Below, piece by piece: positions 63,961 through 64,000 of a stretch of 64,000 nucleotides of DNA; the stretch's first letter is position 1; each line of letters starts with the position of its first letter. The position numbers were made by a program, and so were the translations under genes. This stretch comes from Paracoccaceae bacterium. Lineage in GTDB: Bacteria; Pseudomonadota; Alphaproteobacteria; Rhodobacterales; Rhodobacteraceae. The notes below the pieces were generated by a model. The model did no database searches. It had not been told where the DNA came from and saw only the letters and a program-made list of their open reading frames with translations. The DNA is taken from positions 23,276 through 87,275 of the forward strand of contig JAIOJF010000043.1 in the NCBI GenBank assembly GCA_019911965.1, written 5' to 3'.

Positions 63961-64000
63961 TGACGAACAATAACGACACCGCTGCGCTTTCGCTACTGGC
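63961..64000 (+). CDS. Start of a gene cut by the window edge, possibly a transposase
   Basis: AAGGAG lies eight bases before an ATG that opens MTNNNDTAALSLL. Thirteen complete codons are visible, too few to identify. Position inside a probable insertion sequence suggests a transposase gene. Confidence 0.4.

Overview
The window comes from an alphaproteobacterium, most likely a Rhodobacterales (Roseobacter-group) bacterium. The evidence is GC-rich coding sequence, a heterotetrameric sarcosine oxidase operon (soxBDAG) next to a class III aminotransferase, and tail genes of the type found in rhodobacteral phages and gene transfer agents (GTAs). Everything below is read by eye from the sequence; family names rest on recognised motifs, not on searches.

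Layout. (1) 1-6092, plus strand: metabolic genes, with the end of a PLP aminotransferase followed by soxB, soxD, soxA and soxG. (2) 6172-47034, nearly all minus strand: a large prophage. From right to left it has an integrase, an excisionase-like protein, a replication protein, a methylation and defence-rich cargo block, terminase, a lambda-type head module (portal, S49 protease, decoration protein, major capsid protein), a GTA-like tail module (tube, frameshifted chaperone, tape measure, DUF2460, DUF2163, NlpC/P60, megatron), a DUF2793 fibre and a lysis cassette (M15 endolysin, overlapping spanins). Cargo interrupts the tail module at several points: a vapBC pair, a second PIN-type toxin-antitoxin pair, and a cobalamin riboswitch-bluB unit with a divergent monooxygenase-like gene beside a decayed duplicate of a tail-completion gene. 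(3) 47431-51492: a 1353-residue SMC-like ATPase ending in what look like two LexA/UmuD-type (S24) domains. It sits between the integrase and a 3' tRNA-fMet remnant (51936-51983) that looks like the right attachment site. (4) 52201-57926: parDE, an exonuclease I gene and a 1222-residue reverse transcriptase-nitrilase protein of the DRT type 1 (UG1) defence class. (5) 57932-about 63866: the lysis and tail-fibre end of a second related prophage. Its megatron gene is cut by what looks like the end of an insertion sequence, and the first codons of another gene start at 63961.

How the genes work together. The sox genes oxidise sarcosine and pass the methyl carbon to tetrahydrofolate. The first prophage looks close to complete for head, tail and lysis functions, but its DUF7220 gene is split by a short element with inverted terminal repeats. 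Its cargo favours competition with other phages and plasmid-like maintenance: a BglII-like restriction enzyme with an MT-A70 methyltransferase, a ParB-methyltransferase fusion, a DGQHR protein with a membrane partner, DUF4238 and two toxin-antitoxin pairs. The best candidates for little-described biology are the ATPase with tandem S24-like domains, the DGQHR/membrane pair and the exonuclease I-RT/nitrilase neighbourhood.
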